Assembly (NCBI RefSeq): GCF_947499065.1
Contig: NZ_CANMMT010000008.1
Location: 62,001 to 126,000, forward strand
Length of the DNA stretch: 64,000 bases
Direction: 5' to 3'
Origin: an uncultured Tenacibaculum sp.
GTDB lineage: Bacteria; Bacteroidota; Bacteroidia; Flavobacteriales; Flavobacteriaceae
In this document: piece by piece, positions 40,522-49,440 of the stretch
Layout of the letters: each line of letters starts with the position of its first letter
Numbering within the stretch: position 1 is the first letter of the stretch
The notes under the pieces: generated by a model
Databases searched by the model: none
Seen by the model: the letters and a program-made list of their open reading frames with translations, nothing else
Told to the model about the DNA's origin: nothing
Translations under genes and position numbers: made by a program

Positions 40522-41748
40522 TTACCTATTTTGGTTAAAATACCCCATACCAACTCCGATTACACGGTCGTAAGTTTCGCCGAAAGGTTTATAATATACG
40601 ATAACGGTGTATTCGTTTTCGGTTTGAAAGAAAGAGCCGTCAATTTCATTCAAATTGACCAAATTATTCTTGTCCAGAGTTACATAACTATAGTTATAAA
40701 AACCTTGTTTAAGTAAAATAGAAGTCTCGTAAATTCTATCTCTACTGTTGTATTTCATTTTGTTTTCATCAGTTAGTCTATAGTTGTTGTATGCACCGTA
40801 AACATAAATACTTTTGTTTTCTAGAGGTTCAAAGGCATCTAGTGAAAAATGGACTAAAGAATAATCAGCTTCCGTGTTTGGAAGATTGGAATCCATGGTT
40901 CTAATAATAAACTGACCATTAATATCTGGATTATAGGTGTATATTTTATCAGCTCTTTGCTCGTTGGTATATAAATAACTATTGTAAATATCTTTACGTT
41001 CAACTTTTGCAATATTTAAACTAGTTGTTCTTATGAATTTGCTGTCGAAGTTCAAAAATTCATTTCCACCCCAGAAATTAGTTGTAAGAGTATGGTTGTA
41101 TAACAATTGTTGAGGTTTAATGAATTGAGGTTGAATATTATTTATTGCTGTGCTCCAGTTGTGGTTTTGAAATAAAGTAACGTTTATTTCTTGATTGGGA
41201 TTGTTGATTTGTAAATCGGGGTGATTTACGGCAAATTGAACTGTTTGTTTTTGATTGTTAGATTTGGTATCTCTACTTCTAAATACAGCCACGCCAACCG
41301 TAGTAATATTTTCATAAAAAACACAGCGTCTAGTAAATACAACTTCATAGTCTTCGTCTAATACAGAAATTAGATAATTACCACTTTTAGTAATTATAGT
41401 GTTTTGATTTGGTAAATCAACTGAATAATGAGTATAAGGTTGTAGTGTGTTAAAAGAATTACTAAAGTTAACTATTTCAATTTGATCAAATCCATCAATG
41501 TATTGATTGGTAGTAATATTACTAGGTTTCCAATCATGAGTCATGTGCTGTATTTTATATTGATACTCCTTGCTGTCAGCATCTAAATCATCAAATGATA
41601 ATGTAAGTACGCTACCTAAAGGAACAATAGCGGAAAATTGATTGTTGCTATTTTTTGGACGTAACTGAACTGTTTTTATGTTTTGTCCTAGAATATTTAG
41701 GCTGAATAATGACAATAAAATAGATAGAAAACTGTTTTTTACTTTCAT
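40522..41748 (-). CDS. Type IX secretion system plug protein (DUF5103)
   Basis: The signal peptide (about 1-21, FSLNILGQ) precedes a DUF5103 protein: NIKTVQLRPKNSNNQFSAIVPLGSVLTLSFDDLDAD, then YQYKIQHMTHDWKPSNI, DGFDQIEIVNFSNSFNTLQPYTHY and the C-terminal VYGAYNNYRLTDENKM. In Flavobacterium the protein plugs the SprA outer-membrane translocon of the type IX secretion system. At 408 aa the protein is full length. It implies the host uses T9SS. Confidence 0.9.
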   Translation of the reverse strand: MKVKNSFLSILLSLFSLNILGQNIKTVQLRPKNSNNQFSAIVPLGSVLTLSFDDLDADSKEYQYKIQHMTHDWKPSNITTNQYIDGFDQIEIVNFSNSFNTLQPYTHYSVDLPNQNTIITKSGNYLISVLDEDYEVVFTRRCVFYENITTVGVAVFRSRDTKSNNQKQTVQFAVNHPDLQINNPNQEINVTLFQNHNWSTAINNIQPQFIKPQQLLYNHTLTTNFWGGNEFLNFDSKFIRTTSLNIAKVERKDIYNSYLYTNEQRADKIYTYNPDINGQFIIRTMDSNLPNTEADYSLVHFSLDAFEPLENKSIYVYGAYNNYRLTDENKMKYNSRDRIYETSILLKQGFYNYSYVTLDKNNLVNLNEIDGSFFQTENEYTVIVYYKPFGETYDRVIGVGMGYFNQNR

Positions 41749-41910
41749 TTTTAACTTTTTTGATTTTTTTTCAACACTTTTTTTGCTACAATTTGTTACT
41801 TTTTATGTTGTTAAGTTACAAAGATGCTACTTTTTCTGTTAAAAATATTCTATGTCAAAAATAACGCCAAACATATTTGTTTTTATTTAGAATAAATAAA
41901 AACAAATATT

Positions 41911-41918
41911 TAAATTTG
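41911..41918 (+). promoter_or_regulatory. -7 promoter element for the 41941 lipoprotein
   Basis: TAAATTTG is an exact TAnnTTTG match, 22 bp before the first in-frame ATG at 41941. Confidence 0.6.
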
Positions 41919-41940
41919 TATAGATTTAAATTATGAAATT

Positions 41941-42435
41941 ATGAAAATTATGAAAACTATGAAAATTTTATCATTTTTTACTTTTATCCTTTTTTTTACA
42001 TCTTGTCAAGATAATCAAGGAGATGGGTTGATTAAAAAGCCAGAGGTACTCAAAGAGATGGTTCTTGGGAAATTTAAAATTAAAGGTGAAAACTTAATAT
42101 ATAATAAAAGTAATAAAACGTTATCAGGAGATAAATTGATTTTAGAAATAAGTAGTGAAGATCAAGCTAAAGGGAAAGAATGTATATTGATTTTTGATGT
42201 GAGTAAAGGTTCATCAACATATCTTGCTGAAGCTAAATGTTTTAATAGTTATTTAGGTAAAATAACGGGTTTACATATGGAAGCGGATGGTTCTATCACT
42301 GCAGGTAATGTACATCTTATACCTCAAACCACATTTGCTGTACCAGGGTTGGTTTGTCCTTTAGCAGCAAAAGTAGTTAAATGTTCTCCTACTCAAGCTT
42401 TTAGGTTGATTATTGATCCGAAATCATTAGATTAA
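41941..42435 (+). CDS. Small lipoprotein
   Basis: Three in-frame ATGs (41941, 41950, 41959) precede the signal KILSFFTFILFFTSCQDN, with Cys22 counted from the first; the last ATG gives the most usual signal length. The mature ~140 residues contain KGECILIFDVSKGSS and a C-terminal cysteine cluster (VPGLVCPLAAKVVKCSP). No family recognised. It is followed by a terminator and then by a peroxidase pseudogene. Confidence 0.7.
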   Translation: MKIMKTMKILSFFTFILFFTSCQDNQGDGLIKKPEVLKEMVLGKFKIKGENLIYNKSNKTLSGDKLILEISSEDQAKGKECILIFDVSKGSSTYLAEAKCFNSYLGKITGLHMEADGSITAGNVHLIPQTTFAVPGLVCPLAAKVVKCSPTQAFRLIIDPKSLD

Positions 42436-42461
42436 TATCTAAAATTATAGAGTAAATATTT

Positions 42462-42492
42462 AAACCGTCTTAATTGTGAAGGCGGTTTTTTT
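42462..42492 (+). terminator. Terminator after the 41941 lipoprotein
   Basis: AAACCGTCTT pairs with AAGGCGGTTT (one G-U) and runs into seven Ts. Confidence 0.8.
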
Positions 42493-42507
42493 AGTTTATT
42501 ATATTGC

Positions 42508-42815
42508 GTGGTTAAAAAAGCCGAAGATGTCGGTCGTTTTTTAACACCATCTTTAAGAGATTTGTTAAATACTAGACCATGGATGCATAATGGTTTTTTG
42601 ATGATCTAACAGGGATTGTTAATGTTTACAATAGTGGGATGCAAATGATTAACCCTTCTTTAGAAGAAAAGAAAAAAGATTCTTTATACCCAATAACAGA
42701 TTCTTTGATGGGGCCTTTGAATTTAACAAATGGAGAGATAGAAGATTTAGTGCCGTTCTTAAAAGCCTTAAATGGAACTAAATATAAAATGGAAATGCCA
42801 AGTGTTCCAAATTAG
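42508..42815 (+). pseudogene. Remnant of a di-haem cytochrome c peroxidase (MauG/CcpA type), C-terminal fragment
   Basis: Translating from 42508 gives VGRFLTPSLRDLLNTRPWMHNGF, the conserved segment carrying the C-terminal haem-ligand region of bacterial di-haem peroxidases. The frame then stops at a TAA in GATGATCTAAC. Shifting by one base after the TTTTTT run restores DDLTGIVNVYNSGMQM … GPLNLTNGEIEDLVPFLKALNG to the TAG at 42813. One T lost from the run explains the break. No CXXCH haem-binding motif remains, so the N-terminal ~70% is gone. It is in neither frame of the ORF track. Confidence 0.85.
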
Positions 42816-42933
42816 AATTTGTTTCACGTAGTTATAGGTATTAGATGAATTATTCTAATTTAGAATTGATATAAATAGAGGGGTGTTTAGGAGATAAAAA
42901 ACCAAATGCCTACTTAAAAAAAGTCAAAATCAG

Positions 42934-42941
42934 TAAATTTG
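42934..42941 (+). promoter_or_regulatory. -7 promoter element of the nqr operon
   Basis: TAAATTTG matches TAnnTTTG and lies 35 bp before the nqrA ATG at 42977. Confidence 0.6.
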
Positions 42942-42976
42942 CATGTTTTTTAAGAAAATCAAATTAATCAGTTCCT

Positions 42977-44329
42977 ATGTCAAAAGACATCCGTATTAAG
43001 AAAGGCTTGGACATCAAGCTAGTTGGCGAGGCAGAACAAGTTACTACCGAACTTCCATTGGGTAGTACATTTGCAGTAAAGCCAGATGATTTTCACGGCG
43101 TTATTCCTAAAATTTTAGCTAAAGAAGGCACAGAAGTAAAAGCAGGTCAAGCACTTTTTCATGCAAAAAGTGATGAGCGTATTTTATTTGCTAGTCCAGT
43201 TAGTGGTAAAATTACAGAAATCGTTCGTGGAGCACGAAGAAAAGTTTTAGCAATTAAAATCACTGCTGATGCACAGCAGGAATACAAAGATTTTGGTAAA
43301 AAAGATGTTGATGCAATGTCTGAAGAAGAAGTGAAGAATCACTTGTTTGCTTCAGGTTGCTGGCCATTTGTAAAGCAACGTCCTTATGATGTTGTTGCAA
43401 ATCCAAATCAAGCACCAAAAGCAATTTTTGTATCAGCCTACGCAAGTGCACCTTTAGCAGCAGATTATGATTATGCATTAAAAGGTAAGGAAGCTGAATT
43501 ACAGGCGGCTTTAACTGCGTTAACAAAGTTAACAGAAGGTAAAGTACACGTGTCAGTAGCAAAAGGTTCAACATTGTCTCCATTTAAAGAGATGAAAGGT
43601 GTTGAGTTGCATAATGTATCGGGTCCGCACCCAGTAGGTAATGTAAGTACACAAATAGCACAAATCGATCCGATTAATAAAGGAGAAGTTGTGTGGGTAG
43701 TTACTCCACAAGACTTAGTAGTAATAGGTGAACTATTATTAACTGGTAAATTTAATGCAAAACGTACCGTTGCTTTGGCTGGTTCTAAGTTTAATAAGCC
43801 ACAATACGTTAGTGTTTTAGCTGGAGCACAAATAGCTGATGTAGTTAAAGGAAATTTAGATGCAGATAATGCACGTGTAGTTTCAGGAAACATATTAAGT
43901 GGATTGCAAGTTGATGAAAGCGGTTTCTTAGGATACTATGATAATCAGGTAACTGCAATTCCAGAAGGAGATGACTATGAATTCTTTGGTTGGAATAAGC
44001 CTGTTTTTGATAAGGTTTCTACTTCTAGAGCATTAACTTTTTCTTGGTTAAACCCAAAGAAAAAATACGATTTAAATACAAATACTAATGGAGAGCATAG
44101 AGCCTTTGTAGTAACAGGGTCTTACGAAGAAGTGTTTCCATTAGATATCTATCCGTTGCAATTATTAAAAGCTTGTATGTATAAAGATCTTGACGAAATG
44201 GAAGGATTAGGAGCATACGAAATTGCACCAGAAGATTTTGCGTTAACAGAATTTATTTGTGTATCTAAACAACCTCACCAGAAAATAATTCGTGAAGGAT
44301 TAGATTTAATGAGAGAAGAATTAGGATAA
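42977..44329 (+). CDS. nqrA: Na+-translocating NADH:quinone reductase subunit A
   Basis: NqrA is the peripheral subunit on the cytoplasmic side of the sodium-pumping NADH dehydrogenase, involved in quinone interaction. The N-terminal barrel-sandwich shows IRIKKGLDIKLVGEAEQ and EVKAGQALFHAKSDERILFASPVSGKI; further on VSGPHPVGNVSTQI is characteristic. At 450 aa it is full length. It starts a six-gene operon whose order is the standard nqrA-F. No flavin or Fe-S site is expected in this subunit. Confidence 0.97.
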   Translation: MSKDIRIKKGLDIKLVGEAEQVTTELPLGSTFAVKPDDFHGVIPKILAKEGTEVKAGQALFHAKSDERILFASPVSGKITEIVRGARRKVLAIKITADAQQEYKDFGKKDVDAMSEEEVKNHLFASGCWPFVKQRPYDVVANPNQAPKAIFVSAYASAPLAADYDYALKGKEAELQAALTALTKLTEGKVHVSVAKGSTLSPFKEMKGVELHNVSGPHPVGNVSTQIAQIDPINKGEVVWVVTPQDLVVIGELLLTGKFNAKRTVALAGSKFNKPQYVSVLAGAQIADVVKGNLDADNARVVSGNILSGLQVDESGFLGYYDNQVTAIPEGDDYEFFGWNKPVFDKVSTSRALTFSWLNPKKKYDLNTNTNGEHRAFVVTGSYEEVFPLDIYPLQLLKACMYKDLDEMEGLGAYEIAPEDFALTEFICVSKQPHQKIIREGLDLMREELG

Positions 44330-44332
44330 GAT

Positions 44333-45538
44333 ATGGGCTTAAAACAAAATTTACATAATTTAAAAGAAAAGTATAAAGGAACTAAAATGGCTCCGCTATT
44401 TAATGGTTTCCATACTTTCTTATACTTGCCAAATGAGACAACTCACGGAGGAACTCATATCAAGGCAGCAGATGATTTAAAACGTACAATGAATATAGTA
44501 ATTATGGCATTAGTTCCATGTTTACTATTTGGTATGTTTAATGCAGGATATCAACACCACGCAGCTATCAATGGATTTACAGAAGGAATGTCTTTCTTCA
44601 GTGGAGAATTTTGGAACTTAGACAATTTATTAGTCGGAGCAGCTAAAATATTACCATTAGTAATTGTTTCTTATGTTGTTGGTTTAGCAATAGAATTTGT
44701 GTTCTGTATCATTAAAGGACACGAAATAGAAGAAGGATACTTAGTAACAGGAATGTTAGTTCCGTTAATTGTACCAATAGATTTACCATTATGGATGTTA
44801 GCAGTTGCAGTTGCATTTGGAGTTGTAATTGGTAAAGAAGTATTTGGAGGAACAGGAATGAATATCTTAAATCCAGCATTAACAATCCGTGCATTTTTAT
44901 TCTTCGCATATCCAACTTGGATGTCAGGAGATAAAGTATGGGTAGCTGGAGCAAGAGAATTAGCTGGAACTGCTGATGCTATTTCAGGAGAAACAATGTT
45001 AGGAAGTTTAGCTCAAAATGCTACAACTAATTTCTCAGTTTCAGATATGTTCTTTGGATTTATTCCAGGTTCAGTAGGAGAAACATCAACTTTCTTAATT
45101 TTATTAGGAGGTTTATTCTTAATCTTTACAAAAATTGGTAGCTGGAGAATTATGTTATCTTCAGTAATTGGAGCCTTAGTAATGGGATTCATCTTTAACC
45201 AAGTTGTAGAAATGGGATGGATTGGTGAAACAAGCAAGTTTTACGGATTAATGAGTTTAGACTTCTGGAAACATTTATTAATTGGTGGTTTTGCATTTGG
45301 AGCAGTTTATATGGCTACAGATCCAGTATCGGCTGCACAAACAAACAAAGGGAAATGGATTTACGGTTTCTTCATTGGATTTATTTCAATCATGATCCGT
45401 GTATTTAACCCAGCTTATCCAGAAGGAGTAATGTTAGCTATTTTATTAATGAACGTATTTGCTCCAACAATTGATCACTATGTGGTTCAAGGAAATGTTA
45501 AGAGAAGATTAAAACGTGCTAAAGTTAAAACTGCCTAA
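44333..45538 (+). CDS. nqrB: Na+-translocating NADH:quinone reductase subunit B
   Basis: This membrane subunit has ten spans and carries covalently bound FMN and riboflavin. The FMN attachment region is ISGETMLG with Thr221, corresponding to the SGAT-type motif in Vibrio (here Glu replaces Ala). FGGTGMNILNPALTIRAFLFFAYP and the late MATDPVSAAQTNKGKWIYG block are diagnostic. 401 aa. It follows nqrA by 3 bp. Confidence 0.97.
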   Translation: MGLKQNLHNLKEKYKGTKMAPLFNGFHTFLYLPNETTHGGTHIKAADDLKRTMNIVIMALVPCLLFGMFNAGYQHHAAINGFTEGMSFFSGEFWNLDNLLVGAAKILPLVIVSYVVGLAIEFVFCIIKGHEIEEGYLVTGMLVPLIVPIDLPLWMLAVAVAFGVVIGKEVFGGTGMNILNPALTIRAFLFFAYPTWMSGDKVWVAGARELAGTADAISGETMLGSLAQNATTNFSVSDMFFGFIPGSVGETSTFLILLGGLFLIFTKIGSWRIMLSSVIGALVMGFIFNQVVEMGWIGETSKFYGLMSLDFWKHLLIGGFAFGAVYMATDPVSAAQTNKGKWIYGFFIGFISIMIRVFNPAYPEGVMLAILLMNVFAPTIDHYVVQGNVKRRLKRAKVKTA

Positions 45539-45540
45539 TT

Positions 45541-46302
45541 ATGAGTAAGAAAACAGAAAGCAATGGATATACACTACTTTTTGCCATAGGTATGGTATTA
45601 GTAGTAGGGGCTTTGTTAGCGTTTACAGCATCATCGCTTCGACCAATGATTGACGGAAATAAACGTATAGAAAAGCAACAAAATATTTTATACGCAATGG
45701 GTGTAAATGAAAACGATGAAAGCAGTGCAATCTTTGTTTCAAAAGACAAAGTAGCTGATGAGTTTTCAAAATACATCAAAAAACAATTAGTTATTGAAGG
45801 AGACAAAGTAACTGAAGATGATAAAGCGTATTTAATTGATGTTAAAAAACAACAAACTTCTGCAAAAGCAGGAAATGTAAGAAAGTTACCATTATTTGTT
45901 GGTGAAAAAGACGGTAAAACGTTTTATATAGCACCAATTAGAGGTAAAGGTCTTTGGGATGCTATTTGGGGATATGTTGCAATGGATGCAAATATGGTAG
46001 TTCAAGGAGCTTTCTTCGATCACAAAGGAGAAACACCAGGATTAGGAGCTAACATTAAGCAACGTTATTTTATGGACGATTTTATCGGTGAAAATTTAAT
46101 GAGCAATGGTGTTTTTAAAGGAATTACTGTTTCTAAATCGAATAACGACCCGAAGAATGAAGATAAAAATGATAATGAAGTAGATGCAATTGCAGGAGCT
46201 ACAATTACTGGAGACGGTGTTGCTGCTATGATTAAGTCAGAGTTAGGATTATACTTACCTTTCTTCAAGTCATTAAAAGAATCTAATAAAATAAAATTAT
46301 AA
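45541..46302 (+). CDS. nqrC: Na+-translocating NADH:quinone reductase subunit C
   Basis: One N-terminal span (about 10-32) anchors a periplasmic FMN-binding domain. The FMN-attachment motif is AIAGATITGDGV with Thr221; the usual Ser of SGAT is Ala here. GLGANIKQRYFMDDF is also conserved. FMN is placed by an ApbE transferase, not encoded in the window. Two bases separate it from nqrB. 253 aa. Confidence 0.96.
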   Translation: MSKKTESNGYTLLFAIGMVLVVGALLAFTASSLRPMIDGNKRIEKQQNILYAMGVNENDESSAIFVSKDKVADEFSKYIKKQLVIEGDKVTEDDKAYLIDVKKQQTSAKAGNVRKLPLFVGEKDGKTFYIAPIRGKGLWDAIWGYVAMDANMVVQGAFFDHKGETPGLGANIKQRYFMDDFIGENLMSNGVFKGITVSKSNNDPKNEDKNDNEVDAIAGATITGDGVAAMIKSELGLYLPFFKSLKESNKIKL

Positions 46303-46305
46303 GAT

Positions 46306-46950
46306 ATGGGACTTTTATCAAAGAAAGACGCAGCGTTAATTACTGACCCATTAGCAGATAATAACCCAATTACAATTCAAGTATTAGGTATTTGTTCTGC
46401 ATTAGCAATTACAGCAGAGTTAAAGGCATCTATTGTAATGTCTATTTCTGTATTATTTGTATTAGGAATAGGAAATGTAGTAATCTCTTTAATGAGAAAC
46501 ATTATACCATCAAAAATTAGAATTATTGTACAGTTAGTAGTAGTAGCTGCTTTAGTAATTATCGTAGATCAGGTATTAAAGGCTTTTGCTTATGAATTAA
46601 GTAAAACTTTATCTGTATTCGTAGGATTAATTATTACCAACTGTATTATCATGGGGCGTTTTGAAGCATTTGCTTTAGGAAATGGGCCATGGAGATCATT
46701 TTTAGATGGAATTGGAAATGCTTTAGGATATGCTGTAATTTTAATTGCAGTAGGTTTCTTTAGAGAATTGTTAGGTTCTGGTACTTTATTAGGATTTAAA
46801 GTATTAGGAGACCCAATTGAAAAGACTGGATTATATTCTATTGGATATGAGAATAACGGATTCATGTTATTATCACCAATGGCATTAATCGTTGTAGGTA
46901 TTATTATTTGGGTACAACGTAGTAGAAACAAAGCATTAATTGAAGACTAA
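46306..46950 (+). CDS. nqrD: Na+-translocating NADH:quinone reductase subunit D
   Basis: This six-span membrane subunit forms, with NqrE, the pseudo-symmetric core that holds a [2Fe-2S] cluster. LGICSALAITAELKAS and LIITNCIIMGRFEAFALGNGPWRSF carry the conserved cysteines (CS and TNC). 214 aa is typical. It is 3 bp after nqrC. The family also includes RnfE/RsxE, but the operon fixes it as NqrD. Confidence 0.96.
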   Translation: MGLLSKKDAALITDPLADNNPITIQVLGICSALAITAELKASIVMSISVLFVLGIGNVVISLMRNIIPSKIRIIVQLVVVAALVIIVDQVLKAFAYELSKTLSVFVGLIITNCIIMGRFEAFALGNGPWRSFLDGIGNALGYAVILIAVGFFRELLGSGTLLGFKVLGDPIEKTGLYSIGYENNGFMLLSPMALIVVGIIIWVQRSRNKALIED

Positions 46951-46981
46951 CATAGTTAGGATTCATTAAAAAATATAGAAA

Positions 46982-47719
46982 ATGGAACATATAGAATTAT
47001 TTTTCAAGTCGATATTTATAGATAACATGGTTTTTGCTACGTTCTTAGGAATGTGTTCTTACTTAGCAGTATCTAAAAAAGTATCAACAGCTGTAGGTTT
47101 AGGAGCTGCTGTAATATTCGTATTAGCAGTAACTGTACCAATTAACTGGTTGTTAGATCAATATTTATTACAGCCAGGAGCTTTATCTTGGTTGGGAGCA
47201 GAGTATGCAGACTATGATTTAAGTTTCTTATCATTTATCATGTTTATTGCAACAATTGCAACCATGGTACAATTAGTAGAAATTATTGTAGAGAAATTTG
47301 CACCAGCTTTATACAACTCTTTAGGTATTTTCTTACCATTAATTGCAGTAAACTGTGCAATTTTAGGAGGATCTTTATTTATGCAATCTCGTGAAATTCC
47401 AACATTAGGTTTATCATTAACTTATGGAATTGGATCAGGAATTGGATGGTTTTTAGCAATTTTAGCTATTGCTGCGATTCGTGAAAAAATTAGATATTCA
47501 TCTGTACCACCAGCGTTAAGAGGATTAGGAATCACTTTTATCATCACTGGTTTAATGGCTATCGGATTCATGAGTTTTGGTGGAATGTTAACAGGAGGAG
47601 ATGACGAAGGAAAAAAAGAAGAAGCTCCTAAAGCAGAAATCAAAATAGAAGAGAAGAAGCAAGAGGTAAAAGAGGATGCTAAAGAATTAGCTGATAACAC
47701 TAAAAAAATTACAGAATAA
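46982..47719 (+). CDS. nqrE: Na+-translocating NADH:quinone reductase subunit E, with charged C-terminal tail
   Basis: Six spans include [20 protein letters not shown] and the conserved [13 protein letters not shown] with the cluster cysteine. The core ends at about residue 203. A further ~42 residues ([20 protein letters not shown] …) form a charged, lysine/glutamate-rich cytoplasmic tail. NqrE from Vibrio-type bacteria is close to 200 aa, so the tail is an extension. Its stop overlaps the nqrF start. Confidence 0.95.
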   Translation: MEHIELFFKSIFIDNMVFATFLGMCSYLAVSKKVSTAVGLGAAVIFVLAVTVPINWLLDQYLLQPGALSWLGAEYADYDLSFLSFIMFIATIATMVQLVEIIVEKFAPALYNSLGIFLPLIAVNCAILGGSLFMQSREIPTLGLSLTYGIGSGIGWFLAILAIAAIREKIRYSSVPPALRGLGITFIITGLMAIGFMSFGGMLTGGDDEGKKEEAPKAEIKIEEKKQEVKEDAKELADNTKKITE

Positions 47720-49035
47720 TGATGTTTTTAGAAGTAAGTACTGGAGGAACAGTAGCTGTAACTGTAGTAGCATTCTTAGCAATTGTATTAGTTTTAGTAG
47801 GATTGTTATTATTTGTAAAACAAAAATTAGCACCATCGGGACCTGTAAAGATTACGATTAACGGTGATAAAACAATTGAAGTAGCTTCAGGAGGTACCTT
47901 ATTATCTACCTTAGGAAACGAAAAAATCTTCTTACCATCAGCATGTGGTGGAGGTGGATCATGTGTACAATGTGAGTGTCACGTAAATTCAGGTGGAGGT
48001 GAAGCTTTACCAACAGAAACTCCTCACTTTACACGTAAAGAATTACAACACGGTATCCGTTTAGCATGTCAAGTAAAAGTAAAACAAGACATGGATATTT
48101 CTATTCCTGAAGAAATTTTTGGAATTAAGAAATGGGAAGCAACAGTAGTACGTAACTATAACGTAGCAACTTTTATTAAGGAATTCGTAGTTGAAATTCC
48201 TGAAGAAATGGACTATAAAGCTGGAGGGTATATTCAGATTGAAATTCCGGAGTGTGAGATTAAATATTCAGATATGGATATTACAGCACATCCACAAGAT
48301 CATCCAGGTGAACCAAATAAATTTGAGGCTGATTGGGATAAGTTTAATCTTAGACCATTAGTAATGAAGAATACTGAAATAGTAGAAAGAGCATATTCTA
48401 TGGCTTCTTACCCTGCAGAAGGGCGTGAAATCATGTTAAATGTTCGTGTTGCAACACCTCCTTTCGACCGCGCTAAAGGTGGATGGATGGATGTTAATCC
48501 AGGTGTAGCATCATCTTATATTTTCAACCAAAAACCAGGAGATAAAGTAACTATTTCAGGACCTTATGGTGAGTTCTTTATCAATGAATCTGAAGCAGAA
48601 ATGTTATATGTAGGTGGAGGAGCTGGTATGGCACCAATGCGTTCGCACATTTATCACTTATTTAAAACTTTAAAAACTGGTAGAAAAGTAACATATTGGT
48701 ATGGAGGTCGTTCTAAAGCAGAATTATTCTACATTCACTACTTTAGAGCATTAGAAAAAGATTTTCCAAACTTTAAGTTCTACTTAGCTTTATCAGAGCC
48801 TTTAGAACAAGATAACTGGAAAGTTAAGGCAGATATTCATGATGAGGCTGGAGATGGTTTCGTTGGGTTTATTCACCAAGTTGTGATAGACCAATATTTA
48901 TCTAAACATGATGCACCAGAAGATTTAGAATTATACTTCTGTGGACCACCATTAATGAACAAAGCAGTACAAAAAATGGGAGAAGATTTTGGTCTTGATG
49001 ACGAAAACATCCGATTTGATGACTTTGGAGGATAG
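47719..49035 (+). CDS. nqrF: Na+-translocating NADH:quinone reductase subunit F
   Basis: This is the electron-entry subunit. A membrane anchor (about 8-33) is followed by a [2Fe-2S] ferredoxin domain with Cys76, Cys82, Cys85 and Cys117 ([12 protein letters not shown] … LACQV), an FAD domain (RAYSMASYP) and an NADH domain ([27 protein letters not shown]) ending in DDFGG. It takes hydride from NADH and passes electrons to the membrane subunits. 438 aa. Start overlaps the nqrE stop. An additional Cys87 lies inside the cluster loop. Confidence 0.97.
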   Translation: MMFLEVSTGGTVAVTVVAFLAIVLVLVGLLLFVKQKLAPSGPVKITINGDKTIEVASGGTLLSTLGNEKIFLPSACGGGGSCVQCECHVNSGGGEALPTETPHFTRKELQHGIRLACQVKVKQDMDISIPEEIFGIKKWEATVVRNYNVATFIKEFVVEIPEEMDYKAGGYIQIEIPECEIKYSDMDITAHPQDHPGEPNKFEADWDKFNLRPLVMKNTEIVERAYSMASYPAEGREIMLNVRVATPPFDRAKGGWMDVNPGVASSYIFNQKPGDKVTISGPYGEFFINESEAEMLYVGGGAGMAPMRSHIYHLFKTLKTGRKVTYWYGGRSKAELFYIHYFRALEKDFPNFKFYLALSEPLEQDNWKVKADIHDEAGDGFVGFIHQVVIDQYLSKHDAPEDLELYFCGPPLMNKAVQKMGEDFGLDDENIRFDDFGG

Positions 49036-49057
49036 AATTAATTTTTTCTTATATAAT

Positions 49058-49087
49058 AAAAAACCAACGCTTAAGCGTTGGTTTTTT
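49058..49087 (+). terminator. Terminator of the nqr operon
   Basis: AAAAACCAACGCTTAAGCGTTGGTTTTTT forms an uninterrupted stem with a T tract. Confidence 0.9.
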
Positions 49088-49227
49088 GCTTTTTAGAAGT
49101 AATTTGAAGCTATTCGGAAAGTATCTAGGTTGTAATTCTATGTTTTTAATGAAACTTGCTCTTAAAATCACCCATTACGGGTAATTTTAAGGGGGTAATT
49201 AATTAATACTTTGGAACAAAAATAATC

Positions 49228-49386
49228 ATGAGTTGTCCGAGATGTAATTCAAAATATTTAAGGGTAAAGAAAAAAACAGTTATTCAAAAACTATTTTCAT
49301 CTAGTAGAAAATATAAATGCTTTCATTGTAAGTGTATTTTTATGAGGGTGTTTTTGATGAATAAAGTTTATTTTTTTTCAAAATAA
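49228..49386 (+). CDS. 52-residue zinc-ribbon-like protein, absent from the ORF track
   Basis: ATG 49228 to TAA 49384 encodes MSCPRCNSKYLRVKKK … YKCFHCKCIFMRVFLM. Two CxxC knuckles (Cys3/Cys6 and Cys31/Cys34) make a small zinc ribbon in a lysine-rich context. A -7-like ATACTTTG lies 20 bp upstream. At 52 codons it falls under the ORF-track cut-off. It could be a small regulatory or nucleic-acid-binding protein, or a decayed fragment of a larger zinc-ribbon protein. Confidence 0.55.
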   Translation: MSCPRCNSKYLRVKKKTVIQKLFSSSRKYKCFHCKCIFMRVFLMNKVYFFSK

Positions 49387-49394
49387 TATAGATG

Positions 49395-49424
49395 TTGTAC
49401 TTGGTGATAGAAACCGTACCTTTG
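49395..49424 (+). promoter_or_regulatory. Canonical Bacteroidota promoter for the helicase at 49441
   Basis: TTG at 49395-49397 and TACCTTTG at 49417-49424 are separated by 19 bp, the consensus TTG-N17-23-TAnnTTTG arrangement. The ATG is 16 bp downstream. Confidence 0.75.
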
Positions 49425-49440
49425 CACAAATTTTGCATAA

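Noticed and set aside
43260-43893. Minus-strand ORFs opposite nqrA (107 and 140 aa), and similar ORFs opposite nqrB-E
   Set aside because: Shadows of the well-supported nqr genes; composition is Leu/Pro/Ser-rich artefact with no domain.
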